Of a stretch of 6,182 bases of DNA, positions 5,285 through 6,182 are shown piece by piece (positions within the stretch are counted from its first letter, which is position 1; the number at the start of each line of letters is the position of its first letter). This DNA comes from Planctomycetales bacterium (GTDB lineage: Bacteria; Planctomycetota; Planctomycetia; Isosphaerales; Isosphaeraceae). Both the position numbers and the translations under genes were made by a program. The notes beneath the pieces are model-generated. The model did no database searches. It saw only the letters and a list, made by a program, of their open reading frames with translations, and was not told the origin of the DNA. The DNA is taken from assembly GCA_027435495.1 (NCBI GenBank), contig DAHZZC010000123.1, positions 1-6,182 on the forward strand, given 5' to 3'.

Positions 5285-6182
<898 letters not shown>

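Overview
The window is the minus-strand transcription/translation core cluster found in most bacteria. Read 5'->3' on the minus strand (from the right edge to the left), the order is: tuf (EF-Tu, 5' end cut off) - rpmG (L33) - tRNA-Trp(CCA) - secE - nusG - rplK (L11) - rplA (L1) - rplJ (L10) - rplL (L7/L12) - rpoB (RNA polymerase beta, 3' end cut off). I support no gene on the plus strand. The long plus-strand open frames are antisense shadows of high-GC coding sequence.

Organism: the DNA is very GC-rich by eye, with strong G/C preference at third codon positions. From memory of the families, and without any search, the proteins look most like those of a planctomycete, perhaps of the Isosphaeraceae/Gemmatales type. 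Pointers are the RpoB N-terminus, the three-helix SecE with extra tails, the NusG with a long acidic N-terminal extension, and the Ala-rich L12 hinge. This placement is inference.

Layout: the right part (5285-6182) is about three quarters of EF-Tu. A 171-nt gap with two strong inverted repeats separates it from the 50-codon rpmG (4961-5113), then a 125-nt gap and tRNA-Trp (4763-4835). secE (4074-4598) and nusG (3149-3928) follow. The four ribosomal protein genes lie at 739-3091, with gaps of 110 nt (rplK-rplA), 37 nt (rplA-rplJ) and 118 nt (rplJ-rplL). A 225-nt gap with a 9-bp inverted repeat precedes rpoB (1-513). No gene-free stretch exceeds 300 nt. No mobile element, CRISPR array, origin or integration site is visible.

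How the genes work together: EF-Tu delivers aminoacyl-tRNA to ribosomes. L11, L10 and L12, together with L1 on the opposite side, form or flank the factor-binding region of the large subunit. NusG binds RNA polymerase and links it to the ribosome or Rho. SecE is an essential part of the SecYEG protein-export channel. RpoB is the polymerase beta subunit.

I found no undescribed system. The points worth a second look are small: lineage-type protein extensions (NusG, SecE, L10), a 5-residue insertion and an altered G5 loop in EF-Tu, intergenic hairpins, and too little space for a canonical L10 leader upstream of rplJ.
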